64,000 bases of DNA from Neisseria lactamica (GCF_901482445.1 NZ_LR590477.1:2046001-2110000); one strand, 5' to 3'; shown: positions 43,757-53,783, numbered from the stretch's first letter. Program-made: numbers and translations. The notes: generated by a model from the letters alone, not told the origin.

Positions 43757-44272
43757 TTAATGTCCGTCCTCTCGGTAGGGGTTGGGATAGCCTGCCGCCC
43801 GCATCAGGCGGATTTCTTCGGCTTCCATTATTTCGGCTTCATCGTCTTCGATGTGGTCGTAGCCCATCAGGTGCAAAACGCCGTGTATGGTTAAGTGGGC
43901 AAAATGCCGTTCGGGCGTTTTGCCTTGTTCGGCAGCTTCTTTCAAAACCACTTGCGGGCAGATAATCAAATCGCCGTACAGTTTTTCCGAAACTTGGCAG
44001 GGCAGGGTTTCGCCTTCGTTGAGCGCGAAACTCAAGACATTGGTGGCGTAGTCTTTGCCCCGGTAGTCGCAGTTGTAGGCGCGGGCTGCTTCTTCGTCCA
44101 GAAGAATCAGGCTGATGTCTGCGCGGCGGTATCCGCTTTTCAAGGCAGACCACGCCCAGCGGTAAAAATCGTGTTTGCTTGGAAGGTTGGCGGCGGAAGA
44201 AGCGTTTTCAAAGTTCAGATGGAAACGTTGCCGCTGCAACGTTAAGAAAGGGTATTTTTTGGCGCGTTTCAT
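43757..44272 (-). CDS. ybeY: YbeY, endoribonuclease of rRNA maturation
   Basis: 171 residues from MKRAKKYPFLTLQRQ at 44272; the longer frame up to 44464 crosses the promoter and hemC start. The zinc site is HGVLHLMGYDH (HX3HX5H). Arg and Asp in NCDYRGKDYATNVLSFAL are conserved. Operon with corC; divergent from hemC. Confidence 0.95.
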   Translation of the reverse strand: MKRAKKYPFLTLQRQRFHLNFENASSAANLPSKHDFYRWAWSALKSGYRRADISLILLDEEAARAYNCDYRGKDYATNVLSFALNEGETLPCQVSEKLYGDLIICPQVVLKEAAEQGKTPERHFAHLTIHGVLHLMGYDHIEDDEAEIMEAEEIRLMRAAGYPNPYREDGH

Positions 44273-44392
44273 TGTGGCGGGTTTCGTGTTTTGTGGGCGT
44301 AAATATAACATAGACCTGATGATGCCGTCTGAAGAAACGTTCAAAATATGATAGACTCCACGCCGTTTCCCATCCTTGTGGCACATAAAGAT

Positions 44393-45328
44393 ATGAACCC
44401 GAAAAAACTCGTCATCGCCAGCCGCGAAAGCCTGCTTGCCATGTGGCAGGCAAAGCATATCCAAGGCCGTCTGAAAGCCCTGTATCCCGATTGCGAAGTC
44501 GAGATTTTGGGTATGACCACGCGCGGCGACCGGATTTTGGACAGAACTTTGTCAAAAGTCGGCGGTAAAGGCTTGTTTGTCAAAGAGTTGGAACAAGCCC
44601 TTCAAGACGGGCGCGCCGATTTGGCGGTGCATTCGATTAAGGATGTACCGATGGATTTGCCCGAAGGTTTCGCGCTTGCGGCAATCGGAGAACGCGCCAA
44701 TCCGTTTGACGCGTTTGTGTCCAACCGATACGCGCGTTTGGAAGAAATGCCCGAAAGCGCGGTTGTCGGCACATCCAGCCTGCGCCGCGAAGCCCAGTTG
44801 CGCGCGCGCTATCCGCATTTGGCGATCAAACCCCTGCGCGGCAATGTGCAAACCCGTTTGTCCAAACTCGATAACGGCGAATACGATGCGATTATCTTGG
44901 CCGCCGCCGGTTTGCAGCGTCTGGAATTGGACGGACGCATCCGCATGATTTTGTCGGAATCCGACAGCCTGCCTGCCGCCGGACAAGGCGCGTTGGGTAT
45001 CGAAATTGCCGCGCACCGCGAAGACTTGTATGAGGTTTTGAAACCCTTGAACCACGGCGTGACCAATGCCTGCGTTACCGCCGAACGCGCCCTCGCACGC
45101 GCTTTGGGCGGAAGCTGCCAAGTGCCGCTGGCCGCATATTGCACGGAAGAAAACGGCTTGCTGACCTTGCGCGGCTTGGTCGGACACCCCGACGGTTCGG
45201 TTATTTTGCGGGCGGACGCGCAAGCCCCTGCCGGATACGCCGACGCGCTCGGACGTGCGGTTGCCAAAAAACTGGCGGACGACGGTGCGCGGGAATTGAT
45301 TGGGGCGGTATTGCAGGAACAGGTCTGA
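44393..45328 (+). CDS. hemC: Porphobilinogen deaminase
   Basis: Makes hydroxymethylbilane for haem. The start at 44393 (MNPKKLVIASRESLLAMWQ) gives 311 residues. Motifs are TTRGDRILDRTLSKVGGKGLF, HSIKDVPM and GTSSLRREAQL. The dipyrromethane cofactor Cys is in ALGGSCQVPLAAY. Monocistronic. Confidence 0.96.
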   Translation: MNPKKLVIASRESLLAMWQAKHIQGRLKALYPDCEVEILGMTTRGDRILDRTLSKVGGKGLFVKELEQALQDGRADLAVHSIKDVPMDLPEGFALAAIGERANPFDAFVSNRYARLEEMPESAVVGTSSLRREAQLRARYPHLAIKPLRGNVQTRLSKLDNGEYDAIILAAAGLQRLELDGRIRMILSESDSLPAAGQGALGIEIAAHREDLYEVLKPLNHGVTNACVTAERALARALGGSCQVPLAAYCTEENGLLTLRGLVGHPDGSVILRADAQAPAGYADALGRAVAKKLADDGARELIGAVLQEQV

Positions 45329-45360
45329 ACCTGCTTTGCAATCTGACGGGATGAAACAAT

Positions 45361-45401
45361 AAATGCCGTCTGAAAACCGGAAAGGTGTTCAGACGGCATT
45401 T
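45361..45401. terminator. Uptake-sequence hairpin between hemC and tyrB
   Basis: Inverted AAATGCCGTCTGAA copies with an imperfect inner stem, between two convergent genes. Confidence 0.8.
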
Positions 45402-45417
45402 CGTATGCGCTTTTGTT

Positions 45418-46611
45418 TTACAAGACTTTCACGATGCTTTCGCACAGATAATCGATGTTGTCGTCGGTAATGCCGGCAACGTTGATGCGGCCGGAGCGGA
45501 CGGCATAAATGGCAAACTCGTTTTTCAAACGGTCGACTTGTTCGGGAGTCAATCCGCTGAAAGAGAACATACCGTTTTGTTCGATAATGAAATCAAAGTC
45601 TTGGCTTGCACCTTTGGCTTTGAGCAACGCAACAAATTTTTGGCGCATGGCTTTGATGCGGCCGCGCATTTCATCGAGTTCGGCAATCCATTGGGCTTTC
45701 AAATCATCATTTTTCAACACCAGCGCAATGGTGTTCGCGCCGTGTGAAGCCGGGTTGGAATACAAGGTACGGATGATGGTTTTGACTTGGCTGTGGGCGC
45801 GGGCTGCTGTTTCTTCGTCTTCGGCCACCAAAGTGAACGCGCCCACGCGCTCGTTGTACATACCGAAGTTTTTGGAATAAGAGCTGGCAATCAGCAATTC
45901 GGTATTGTGTTTCAAGAACACGCGCAAGCCGTAGGCATCTTCTTCCAAACCGTTGCCGAAGCCTTGGTAGGCAAAGTCAAACAGCGGCAGCCAGCCTTTT
46001 TCGGCAGAAAGTTTTGCCAGAGTTTCCCATTGTTCGGGCGTAGGGTCGATGCCGGTAGGGTTGTGGCAGCAGCCGTGCAGCAGGACGATGTCGCCTTTTT
46101 GCGCCCGGTCCAAGTCTTCAATCATACCGTCCCAATCCAAACCGTGTTTGGCGGCATCATAGTAGCGGTAAGGTTTGTCTTGGATACCGACCGCTTTGGC
46201 GATGGCGTTGTGGTTGGGCCAGGTCGGATTGGAAATCCAGATGGTTTGCGCGTCCAACTGACGTTTGGCAAACTCGGCCGCAATACGCAATGCGCCCGTA
46301 CCGCCAAGGCTTTGCGCAGTTTTGGCACGACGGCTGGCGATGATTTCGTGGTCTTTGCCGAACAGCAGGATTTGGGTTTGCTCGTTGTAGTCGGCAACGC
46401 CGTCGATGGTGAGGTAGTTTTTGGTGGTTTCGCTTTCCAACAGGCGTTTTTCAGCCTCTTTGACGGCTTTGACAATGGGTGTCGCGCCGGATGCGTCTTT
46501 GTACACGCCGATGCCGAGGTTGACTTTTTCGGGGCGGGTTTCGGCTTTGAACGCTTCGCCCAAACCGAGAATCGGATCGGCGGGGGCGGCTTCGATGTGC
46601 TTGAAGAACAT
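45418..46611 (-). CDS. tyrB: Aromatic/aspartate aminotransferase
   Basis: 397-residue PLP enzyme of aminotransferase class I. MFFKHIEAAPADPILGLGEAF is the typical start. It has NPTWPNHNAI, HGCCHNPTGIDPT and the PLP-binding Lys in SSYSKNFGMYNERVG. The class includes AspC and TyrB; the neisserial gene is usually called tyrB. The specificity cannot be decided by eye. Confidence 0.92.
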   Translation of the reverse strand: MFFKHIEAAPADPILGLGEAFKAETRPEKVNLGIGVYKDASGATPIVKAVKEAEKRLLESETTKNYLTIDGVADYNEQTQILLFGKDHEIIASRRAKTAQSLGGTGALRIAAEFAKRQLDAQTIWISNPTWPNHNAIAKAVGIQDKPYRYYDAAKHGLDWDGMIEDLDRAQKGDIVLLHGCCHNPTGIDPTPEQWETLAKLSAEKGWLPLFDFAYQGFGNGLEEDAYGLRVFLKHNTELLIASSYSKNFGMYNERVGAFTLVAEDEETAARAHSQVKTIIRTLYSNPASHGANTIALVLKNDDLKAQWIAELDEMRGRIKAMRQKFVALLKAKGASQDFDFIIEQNGMFSFSGLTPEQVDRLKNEFAIYAVRSGRINVAGITDDNIDYLCESIVKVL

Positions 46612-46829
46612 AGCTTGCTCCTTGATGGGGACGGAAGGTCATTCGGGTTTGCCGATTTTACGCTGTTTTATATGTGCCGGAAACAGCCGTGCATATGGGC
46701 GAAGGTTTCCCGGTTTGACCGTATGTGTTCGGTAGGCGGGGGTAAATCTTGTTCGGCGGCTTCGGCAATATCCTTTAGCCTGCCGATGGCGTAAAATGGG
46801 CGCACGCCAACCACGCAAAGGAAAATCAA

Positions 46830-47033
46830 ATGAACAATCTGAATCCGCAGGAAATTTCCGTGTTGCCGGAAAATCTGCCGCTGTATTGCTCGGGGCCCGA
46901 CAACGAGCAGTGGAACGGGCATCCGAGAGTGTTTTTGCCTTTGGGCGAAGGAGAATCGGGCAGCGTTTCTTGTCCGTATTGCGGCACGCGCTACCGACTT
47001 GACGGCAAGATGCCGCATCATCATTACGCCTGA
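46830..47033 (+). CDS. Small zinc-finger protein (zf-CHCC type)
   Basis: 67 residues. Cysteine and histidine ligands occur in LYCSGPDNEQWNGHPRVFLPL and VSCPYCGTRYRLDG. The GHPRVFL and CPYCGTRY pattern is that of the PF10276-like zinc-finger family shared with a complex I accessory subunit. The ATG is preceded by AAGGAAAATCAA. The role in bacteria is unknown. Confidence 0.88.
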   Translation: MNNLNPQEISVLPENLPLYCSGPDNEQWNGHPRVFLPLGEGESGSVSCPYCGTRYRLDGKMPHHHYA

Positions 47034-47048
47034 ATGCAAACGGCGGAA

Positions 47049-47088
47049 AAATGCCGTCTGAAGCCTTTTCCGGTTTCAGACGGCATTT
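47049..47088. terminator. Uptake-sequence hairpin after the zinc-finger gene
   Basis: Inverted AATGCCGTCTGAA copies around GCCTTTTCCGG. Confidence 0.75.
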
Positions 47089-47200
47089 GTTTGGCGGGGC
47101 GGGCTGTTCCGGCACCGAGATTCTGCCCGACGCACCGCCCGGACGGGGAACGGCGGTTTCCGTTCTCCGCGTGCTGCCGCTATGGATGGCGGCGTTTCGC

Positions 47201-48787
47201 TTAGAGGAAGAAAATCATTGCCACGACGACGGCAATCACGCCGTAAATCGCCATCGGGATAACGGTTTTCTTGATAATCGCACCTTCGGAATTTTTCACG
47301 TCCAATACGGTACATACGGCGATGATGTTGTTGAGGCACACCATATTGCCCATCGCGCCGCCGACGGACTGCAACGCCAAAATCAGGGTAACGGACAGGC
47401 CGGTATCCAAGGCGATTTGCTGTTGGATCGGACCGAAGGTCAGGTTGGACACGGTGTTGGAACCGGAGAAGAACGCACCGATCGCGCCCAGATACGGCGA
47501 GAAATAAACCCAGTGTTCGCCCGCCATTGCGGCAAATTCCTTACCGATGATTTTCACCATCGAATTGTCGCCGCCGACCAGCATCAGCTGAACCATAATC
47601 AGCGCGCCCATCAGGGCAAGCAGCGGTTTTTTGGTTTGATTGAAGGTTACGGCATAAATCGTCCAAGCATCTTTGAATTTGGTCTTATACAGCAGGATGC
47701 AGATCCAAACGGTAAAGACAAACGGAATCCAAGCGGGAACGTACAGCGTTTGGTAAGACGCGCTGACATCTTGTCCGAAAATATTGCCGAAGGTAATCGT
47801 CAGGGAGTCGCTGACGGTAATTTTGGACAAATCAAACGGCAGTTGGAAGCTGAACCATTCTTCTTTGCTGGTCAAAATGCCTTTGATACCGAGCTGTTTG
47901 ATGCGAGTAACCACCAGCATACCGATCAGCATACCCAAAGGGGCGAGTGCTTTGGCGACTTGGGCGAACGGCACTTTTTCGGCATTCGGGTCTTTGGCGT
48001 GGTCTTTGCTCAAGCCCCAGCCTTTATTAGCTGCAAATACGGAAAACATCAGACCGATTGCGCCGGCAACCAAAGAAGGAAATTCTTCGTTGACCATTGC
48101 CAACGCGACATAGGGAAGGGTACAGGAGAAAACGGCAATGGCGACGAAGCCCAAGTTTTTGCGGATTTCAGACCAAGGTACGATAAAACTCAAGCCGATG
48201 ACGGGGATGACGAAACCCGCGAAGAAGTGCATCACGCCGGTCTGCCTGCCGATGGCGAGGATGTCTTCGGCACTCAGGTTCAGCGGTGCGAAACCGAACC
48301 AAGTCGGCGTACCGACTGCGCCGAAAGAGACGGGGACGGAGTTCATCACCAAAGTGAAAATTGCCACTTTCAATGGGTTGAAGCCCAAACTCATCAGAAT
48401 CGGCGCGGCAATCGCGGCAGGCGTGCCGAAGCCGGATGCGCCCTCAATCATAAAGGCAAACGACCAGCCGATAATCATCAGTTGCGCTACGGGGTTCGGG
48501 CTGATGGTCGCCAGCCATTTGCGGATGACATCGATGCAGCCCGTGGTTTCCATCATACGGTTGAACATAATCGCGCCGAAAATCACGGTAATCGGCGTGA
48601 GCGTTTTGACGAGGCCGGAAGCGGCGGTGGCGTTGAGCAGCATTCCCGCATCGCCGAAGTAGAAAAGTTTGATGGCGTAAATCAGCACTGCGGTAATCGG
48701 CAGCGCGACGTAAGAAGGCATACTGTTTTTTTTCACCATCAGCCAAATCAGCAGGACGATGGGGAATATGCTGAGGAAAAGTGCCAT
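47201..48787 (-). CDS. lctP: L-lactate permease
   Basis: 528 residues, 12-14 membrane helices, LldP/LctP family (TC 2.A.14). Recognised from MALFLSIFPIVLLIWLM, AFMIEGASGFGTPAAIAAPIL, GAVGTPTWFG and GAFFSGSNTVSNLTFGPIQ. Lactate uptake is a host-adaptation trait in pathogenic neisseriae. A GntR-type palindrome lies upstream. Monocistronic. Confidence 0.95.
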   Translation of the reverse strand: MALFLSIFPIVLLIWLMVKKNSMPSYVALPITAVLIYAIKLFYFGDAGMLLNATAASGLVKTLTPITVIFGAIMFNRMMETTGCIDVIRKWLATISPNPVAQLMIIGWSFAFMIEGASGFGTPAAIAAPILMSLGFNPLKVAIFTLVMNSVPVSFGAVGTPTWFGFAPLNLSAEDILAIGRQTGVMHFFAGFVIPVIGLSFIVPWSEIRKNLGFVAIAVFSCTLPYVALAMVNEEFPSLVAGAIGLMFSVFAANKGWGLSKDHAKDPNAEKVPFAQVAKALAPLGMLIGMLVVTRIKQLGIKGILTSKEEWFSFQLPFDLSKITVSDSLTITFGNIFGQDVSASYQTLYVPAWIPFVFTVWICILLYKTKFKDAWTIYAVTFNQTKKPLLALMGALIMVQLMLVGGDNSMVKIIGKEFAAMAGEHWVYFSPYLGAIGAFFSGSNTVSNLTFGPIQQQIALDTGLSVTLILALQSVGGAMGNMVCLNNIIAVCTVLDVKNSEGAIIKKTVIPMAIYGVIAVVVAMIFFL

Positions 48788-48880
48788 AACGAATCCTTTT
48801 TAGGCATTTGCATCATAAGGCGCGTCGAGGTTTGGAAAGACGTTCAAATCCCGCACACCCGATATTTTGATTAAAAGATA

Positions 48881-48903
48881 AATTGGTAAGACCAATTATT
48901 ATG
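48881..48903 (-). promoter_or_regulatory. GntR-type operator (probable GdhR site) next to a lctP -10 box
   Basis: AATTGGTAAGACCAATT (48881-48897) is a palindrome with perfect 7-bp arms, the LldR/PdhR-family site pattern. A CATAAT -10 on the minus strand (complement at 48898-48903) directly abuts it. A bound protein would cover the start of lctP transcription. Gonococcal lctP is known to be repressed by GdhR of this family. Distance to the ATG is about 94 bp. Confidence 0.65.
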
Positions 48904-49056
48904 CGTTTGCACACTTTACGTAATCTTATGTAATCGGTCAAGCATTTTATCGATAATGGCTATTAATGCGGGTTAAGGATGGTGATGATGCGGCGGAGGG
49001 AGTGTGGGAAAGGGGCGTGTAAAAAAAAGCCGCCCGAAAGGCTTCAGACGGCATTT

Positions 49057-49779
49057 TCAGCATTTTTCCAGCGGCACGAATACCGCGCCGTCCCCGTCCA
49101 CGCGCAGAATCGAGGCATAACTGCCGTGCCAATCGCCCAAAACGATGCGGGTAAAGCCGTTTTCGTGATGGATATGCTCGCGGTGGGTGTGTCCGTGTAT
49201 CAGCCTTTCTGCACCGAAGGCGCGAACCTGCCGCGCGGTAAAGACGGCATTGACATCCATAATATCGGCGGGCTTGACCTGTTTTTCCATTTTGCTGACA
49301 CGCCTGATTTTGGCGGCAAGGCGCGTGCGCCACTTCAGGGGCAGCATCAGGAACAGTTTTTGCAGCCGCTTCCGATGCACGATTTTGCGGAAACGCAGGT
49401 ATGCCTTGTCGTCGGTGCACAATGTATCGCCGTGGCAGATGAGGGTTTTGCAGCCGAACAAGTCCAAAACCGAGTAATCCGGCAGCAGCGTCATACCCGC
49501 CTGCCGGCAAAAATCCCGCCCAATCAGGAAATCGCGGTTGCCCCTGACAAAGAACACGGCAACGCCTTTGTCGGACAATTTCCTGATTTCCCGCGCAACC
49601 GAAGTATTCAACTCGGAAACTTCGTCATCGCCCACCCAAAAATCAAACAAATCGCCCAAAATATAAACCGCCCGCGCCTGCCCGGCGGCGGCAGAACGTA
49701 AAAAACGCAGCAGCAGCGCGGTCAGTTCGGGGTGCTTTTCGCTCAAATGCAGGTCGGAAATGAAATAGGCGGGTTTCAC
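49057..49779 (-). CDS. lpxH: UDP-2,3-diacylglucosamine hydrolase
   Basis: Fourth step of lipid A synthesis, a peripheral metallophosphoesterase. A GTG start at 49779 (VKPAYFISDLHLS) behind GGAAAG gives the family length of 240 residues; longer frames upstream are not conserved. Metal motifs: FISDLHLS, GDLFDFWVGDD, VRGNRDFL, ICHGDTL and HGHTHREHIH. All are present. Confidence 0.94.
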   Translation of the reverse strand: MKPAYFISDLHLSEKHPELTALLLRFLRSAAAGQARAVYILGDLFDFWVGDDEVSELNTSVAREIRKLSDKGVAVFFVRGNRDFLIGRDFCRQAGMTLLPDYSVLDLFGCKTLICHGDTLCTDDKAYLRFRKIVHRKRLQKLFLMLPLKWRTRLAAKIRRVSKMEKQVKPADIMDVNAVFTARQVRAFGAERLIHGHTHREHIHHENGFTRIVLGDWHGSYASILRVDGDGAVFVPLEKC

Positions 49780-49900
49780 AGGTTGCTTTCCAATCGGGCG
49801 GATGTCGTGGCGGATTATAACGCGCCCGGCGGCGGGGCAATACGGCAAATGCCGCGCCAAGCATCGGGCATTGGCGGAACCGGGGTTCGGGCACGTTAAA

Positions 49901-49928
49901 AATGCCGTCTGAAGGCTTCAGACGGCAT
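49901..49928. terminator. Uptake-sequence hairpin upstream of lpxH and smc
   Basis: Inverted ATGCCGTCTGAA copies with a 4-base loop, in the divergent spacer. Here it ends no gene, so its role is likely DNA uptake. Confidence 0.6.
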
Positions 49929-50029
49929 CGCGCGGGTGCGGGATGCGGTAAGGTTTTGCCGGCAAGATATGGGGTGTGGCGGCGGGATTTCCGTTAAAAT
50001 ACGCTTCTTTTTTATTTTTTCCGACCATT

Positions 50030-53000
50030 ATGCGCCTGACCCACATCAAACTCTCCGGCTTCAAATCTTTTACCGACCCGACCACGATTCATGTGCCGGG
50101 GCAGCTTGTCGCGGTTATCGGGCCGAACGGCTGCGGCAAGTCGAATGTGATTGACGCGGTGCGCTGGGTGCTGGGTGAGGCTTCGGCGAAGCAGCTTCGC
50201 GGCGAGAGTATGCAGGACGTGATTTTTAACGGTGCGGCAACGCGCCGTCCTGCGCCGAGGGCTTCGGTGGAGCTGGTGTTTGACAACAGCGACCACAGTT
50301 TGCAGGGGGCGTGGGGACAGTATGCCGAGGTGAGCATCAAGCGGCAGCTGACGCGTCAGGGCGAATCGACTTATTTCATCAACAATCAGACCGTGCGCCG
50401 CCGCGACATTACCGATTTGTTTCTGGGTACGGGCGTGGGTGCGCGCGGTTATGCCGTCATCGAACAGGGGATGATTTCGCGCATCATCGAAGCGCGGCCG
50501 GAGGAGTTGCGCGCCTATATCGAGGAGGCGGCGGGCGTGTCCAAATATAAGGAACGCCGCAAGGAGACGGAAGGCCGTCTGAAAGACACGCGCGAGCATT
50601 TGCAGCGTTTGGGCGATTTGCAGAACGAGTTGGCGCGTCAGGTGGAAAAGTTGGAGAAACAGGCGGAAACCGCCGAACGCTACAAATCCCTGACCGCACA
50701 GTTGAACCAGCAACAGGATTTGCTCGATTACGCCCAATGGCAGCAATCGCTTGCCGCCGCCGACAAGGCGACCGCGCAGCATCAGTCTTTGCAGGCGCAG
50801 CAGGACGAAACCGCCGCTCAGGTTCAGGCGTTAAACGACGAAGTACACGCCTTGCAGACTGCCGAACAGGCGCAGCAGCAGGCGGTACACGAATTGGGCA
50901 ACAAACGCGGCGTGTTGCGCGAGCAGATAGCCCGTTTGGAAGAACAAATCCGCCACCGGCAAAACCTGCACCAACGTATCGAACGCGACAAGCAGGCGGC
51001 GCAGGCGCAGATGCAGCGCATCCATCAGGAGCAGCAGCAAATCCGCGTGCAGCTTGAAGAAAACGAGTTGCAGGTTGAAGAAAAGCAAACCGAGCTGGCG
51101 GAGTGGGCGATGCAGGTTGCTGAACACGAAGAGCGTCTGCCCGAATTGGAAGAAGCCCAAGCCACGCTCAACGCCGCCTTCCAAACCCGGCAGGATGAGG
51201 CAAACCGCATCCGCCGTGAACTGGCGTTGAAGCAGCAGCAGCTTGCCCATACCGGACAAACGATTGCCGGGCACGAAGAGCGCAAAGGCCGTCTGAAACA
51301 GGAAAACCAAGCCCTGAACCTGCCCGACGAAGCCGAAACCGCCGCCGCGCAGGAAGCCGCCGCCCTGTTGCAAAACCGGCAAGAGCATTACGAAGAACAA
51401 ATCATCGCCGCCGAAGAAGCCTTACACGCCGCCCGCGAGGCGTTTCAGACGGCCTCAAACCGCTTCCAAAGCCTGAAGCAGCAACACATCACCTTGCAGG
51501 CGCAGCAGCAGGCGTTGTCGCAAATCCTGTCGCAACAGCAGGAAGCCGCCGACTTCTGGCAGGCAACCAGCCACGCCGCCGCGCCGCAACTGTGGCAGCA
51601 CATCACCGCGCCCGCCGAGTGGCAGCACGCCCTGTCCGTCATCCTTGCCGAACGCCTGCACGCCCGCGCCGTGCCGCAAGGTTTCGTTCCCCCCGCGCCT
51701 TTGCCGCAGGGGCAGGCGGCATGGCTTTCAGACGACCTCTCAGGCGGCATCAAAAAATCCCTGCCCGTACAGGCATTGCTGAACCAAATCCAAGCGCAGC
51801 CACCGTTTCAGACGGCATTGCACCACTGGCTCGACGGCGTATTGTGCGCGCCCGATTTGAGCTATGCCCTCGCGCATCAAAACGATTTGGGCGCACACCA
51901 AATCTGGCTCACGCCCGAAGGTCATCAGGTCGACAAAGTCAGCGTCCTGCTCTATGCCAAGCCCGCGCAGGAAAGCCTGATTACCCAAAAAGCGCACCTC
52001 GACGGCATCGCATCCGAACTGGACAACCTAGCCCCCGAACTCTCCGCCGCCGAAGCCGCGTTCAAACAGGCGGAAGCCGCCGTGCGCTCGTCCGAAGTGC
52101 AGCACAAAAACCTGATGCAGCAACAACAGCAGCACACGCGCCAATACAGTCAGGCGCAGCAACGCGCCGCCGAACTTCTGGCGCGCACCAACCAAGGGCA
52201 AATCCGCCGCGAACACATCGAGCGCGAACTGGCGCAGTTGGCGGAAGAGCAGACCGTGTTGCAACACACGTCCGACGGGCTTTCAGACGACATCGCCATT
52301 TTGCAGGAAGCCGCCGCCGAACTCGAACACCAGCAGCAAACCGCCGCGCACAGCCGCCAAGAGCAGCAAGGTCGTCTGAAACAGGCGCAGCTTGCCCTGT
52401 TGGAAGCCAACCGCCAATACGGGCTTGCCGAAGTCGCCGTCCACAAGCTCAACCAGCAAAAACAAAATTACCGGCAGCAAATCGCCCAGCTTGAACAGCA
52501 AACCCTGGACTGGCAGGAACGCCAGCAAGAGCTTGCCCTCGCCTATGAAACCGAGTTCCAAAACGACGAGCAGCACATCAAGCTTGAAGAATTAAGCGAA
52601 GCCGTACAGACCTTGGACGAAGAATATATTGTTGTGCAAGAGAAACTCGCGCAGATCCAGGAACAGGGCAGGGAGCAATACGCTAAAGTGCAAACCCTGC
52701 AAACCAAGCTGCCGCAGCTTCAGGCCGCTACCCAAACCGCCCTGTTGCAGCAGCAGGAAGCCCTGATCAACGCCAAACGCTACCATCAAAACCTGACCGA
52801 ACGCGCCGCCGATTTGGACGCGCTCGAAGCGTTGGCGAAAGAATCGCCGAAAGTATTGAACAGCAGCATCGGCAGCCTCACCCGGCAAATCGAAGCACTC
52901 GGCGCGGTCAACCTCGCCGCCCTGCAAGAACTCGAAGAAGCGCGCGAACGCGACGGCTACTACCGCAGCCAGAGCGAAGACGTGCAGGCAGCCATTACCC

Positions 53001-53515
53001 TTTTGGAAGAAGCCATCGCCCAAATCGACGACAAAACCAAAGCGCGTTTCAAAGAAACCTTCGATGCCGTCAACGGCAAAGTCCAAACCTTCTTCCCGAC
53101 CCTGTTCGGCGGCGGCGAAGCCACCCTCAAAATGATAGGCGACGACCTCCTGACTGCGGGCGTGTCCATTATGGCGCGTCCGCCCGGCAAGAAAAACAGC
53201 ACCATCCACCTCCTCTCCGGCGGCGAAAAAGCCCTTACCGCGATGAGCCTCGTGTTCGCCCTGTTCAGCCTCAACCCCGCTCCGTTCTGTCTTTTGGACG
53301 AAGTCGACGCTCCGCTGGACGATGCCAACACTTCGCGTTTCTGCAACCTGGTCAAAGAAATGTCGGCGCAAACCCAGTTCCTCTACATCTCCCACAACCG
53401 CCTGACGATGGAAATGGCGGAGCAGCTCGTCGGCGTAACGATGCAGGAAAAAGGCGTATCGCGCGTCGTTGCCGTGGACATCAAACAGGCGTTGGAAATG
53501 GCGGAATCCGTCTAA
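50030..53515 (+). CDS. smc: SMC, chromosome segregation ATPase
   Basis: 1161 residues from MRLTHIKLSGFKSFTDPTT at 50030. Head N: Walker A IGPNGCGKSN (about 32-41) and Q-loop region. Long coiled coils (about 170-500 and 670-1000) are Gln/Ala/Glu-rich and flank a hinge at about 510-650. Head C: signature LLSGGEKALTAM and Walker B PFCLLDEVDAPLDDAN. Works with ScpA/ScpB. The coiled coils show large polyglutamine-like runs (QQQQQH). Monocistronic, about 250 bp from lpxH. Confidence 0.96.
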   Translation: MRLTHIKLSGFKSFTDPTTIHVPGQLVAVIGPNGCGKSNVIDAVRWVLGEASAKQLRGESMQDVIFNGAATRRPAPRASVELVFDNSDHSLQGAWGQYAEVSIKRQLTRQGESTYFINNQTVRRRDITDLFLGTGVGARGYAVIEQGMISRIIEARPEELRAYIEEAAGVSKYKERRKETEGRLKDTREHLQRLGDLQNELARQVEKLEKQAETAERYKSLTAQLNQQQDLLDYAQWQQSLAAADKATAQHQSLQAQQDETAAQVQALNDEVHALQTAEQAQQQAVHELGNKRGVLREQIARLEEQIRHRQNLHQRIERDKQAAQAQMQRIHQEQQQIRVQLEENELQVEEKQTELAEWAMQVAEHEERLPELEEAQATLNAAFQTRQDEANRIRRELALKQQQLAHTGQTIAGHEERKGRLKQENQALNLPDEAETAAAQEAAALLQNRQEHYEEQIIAAEEALHAAREAFQTASNRFQSLKQQHITLQAQQQALSQILSQQQEAADFWQATSHAAAPQLWQHITAPAEWQHALSVILAERLHARAVPQGFVPPAPLPQGQAAWLSDDLSGGIKKSLPVQALLNQIQAQPPFQTALHHWLDGVLCAPDLSYALAHQNDLGAHQIWLTPEGHQVDKVSVLLYAKPAQESLITQKAHLDGIASELDNLAPELSAAEAAFKQAEAAVRSSEVQHKNLMQQQQQHTRQYSQAQQRAAELLARTNQGQIRREHIERELAQLAEEQTVLQHTSDGLSDDIAILQEAAAELEHQQQTAAHSRQEQQGRLKQAQLALLEANRQYGLAEVAVHKLNQQKQNYRQQIAQLEQQTLDWQERQQELALAYETEFQNDEQHIKLEELSEAVQTLDEEYIVVQEKLAQIQEQGREQYAKVQTLQTKLPQLQAATQTALLQQQEALINAKRYHQNLTERAADLDALEALAKESPKVLNSSIGSLTRQIEALGAVNLAALQELEEARERDGYYRSQSEDVQAAITLLEEAIAQIDDKTKARFKETFDAVNGKVQTFFPTLFGGGEATLKMIGDDLLTAGVSIMARPPGKKNSTIHLLSGGEKALTAMSLVFALFSLNPAPFCLLDEVDAPLDDANTSRFCNLVKEMSAQTQFLYISHNRLTMEMAEQLVGVTMQEKGVSRVVAVDIKQALEMAESV

Positions 53516-53581
53516 GCGGGTTGCAGAACGGTTGAATCTTGCCGTTTTTAATGACGTGTTGCGATACGGGTTTTCAGACGG

Positions 53582-53687
53582 TATAGTGAATTAAATTTAA
53601 ACCGGTACAGCGTTGGCTCGCCTTGCCGTACTATTTGTACTGTCTGCGGCTCGCCGCCTTGTCCTGATTTAAATTTAATTCACTATA
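53582..53687. repeat. Correia element (short form, 106 bp)
   Basis: Ends TATAGTGAATTAAATTTAAA and complement. The GTGAATTAA arm differs by one base from the GTGGATTAA ends elsewhere and is kept in both arms. It lies between smc and adhP. Confidence 0.95.
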
Positions 53688-53727
53688 TTTCAAACAGAAC
53701 AGATTAAAATCAAATCCAAATCCATAA

Positions 53728-53761
53728 AAAATGCCGTCTGAACAGCGTTCAGACGGCATTT
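53728..53761. terminator. Uptake-sequence hairpin after adhP
   Basis: AAATGCCGTCTGAACAGCG faces its complement with almost no loop. It follows the adhP stop on the minus strand. Confidence 0.8.
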
Positions 53762-53783
53762 CGATGTGTACTGCCACGTCAAA

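Noticed and set aside
47051..48874. A 607-codon frame antisense to lctP and spanning a hairpin
   Set aside because: The His/Gln/Asp-rich protein mirrors membrane-helix codons on the other strand, includes an uptake-sequence terminator, and matches no family.
51592..52494. Long Arg/Ala-rich frames inside smc
   Set aside because: They arise from the GC-rich coiled-coil codons in other registers; smc itself is intact from Walker A to Walker B.
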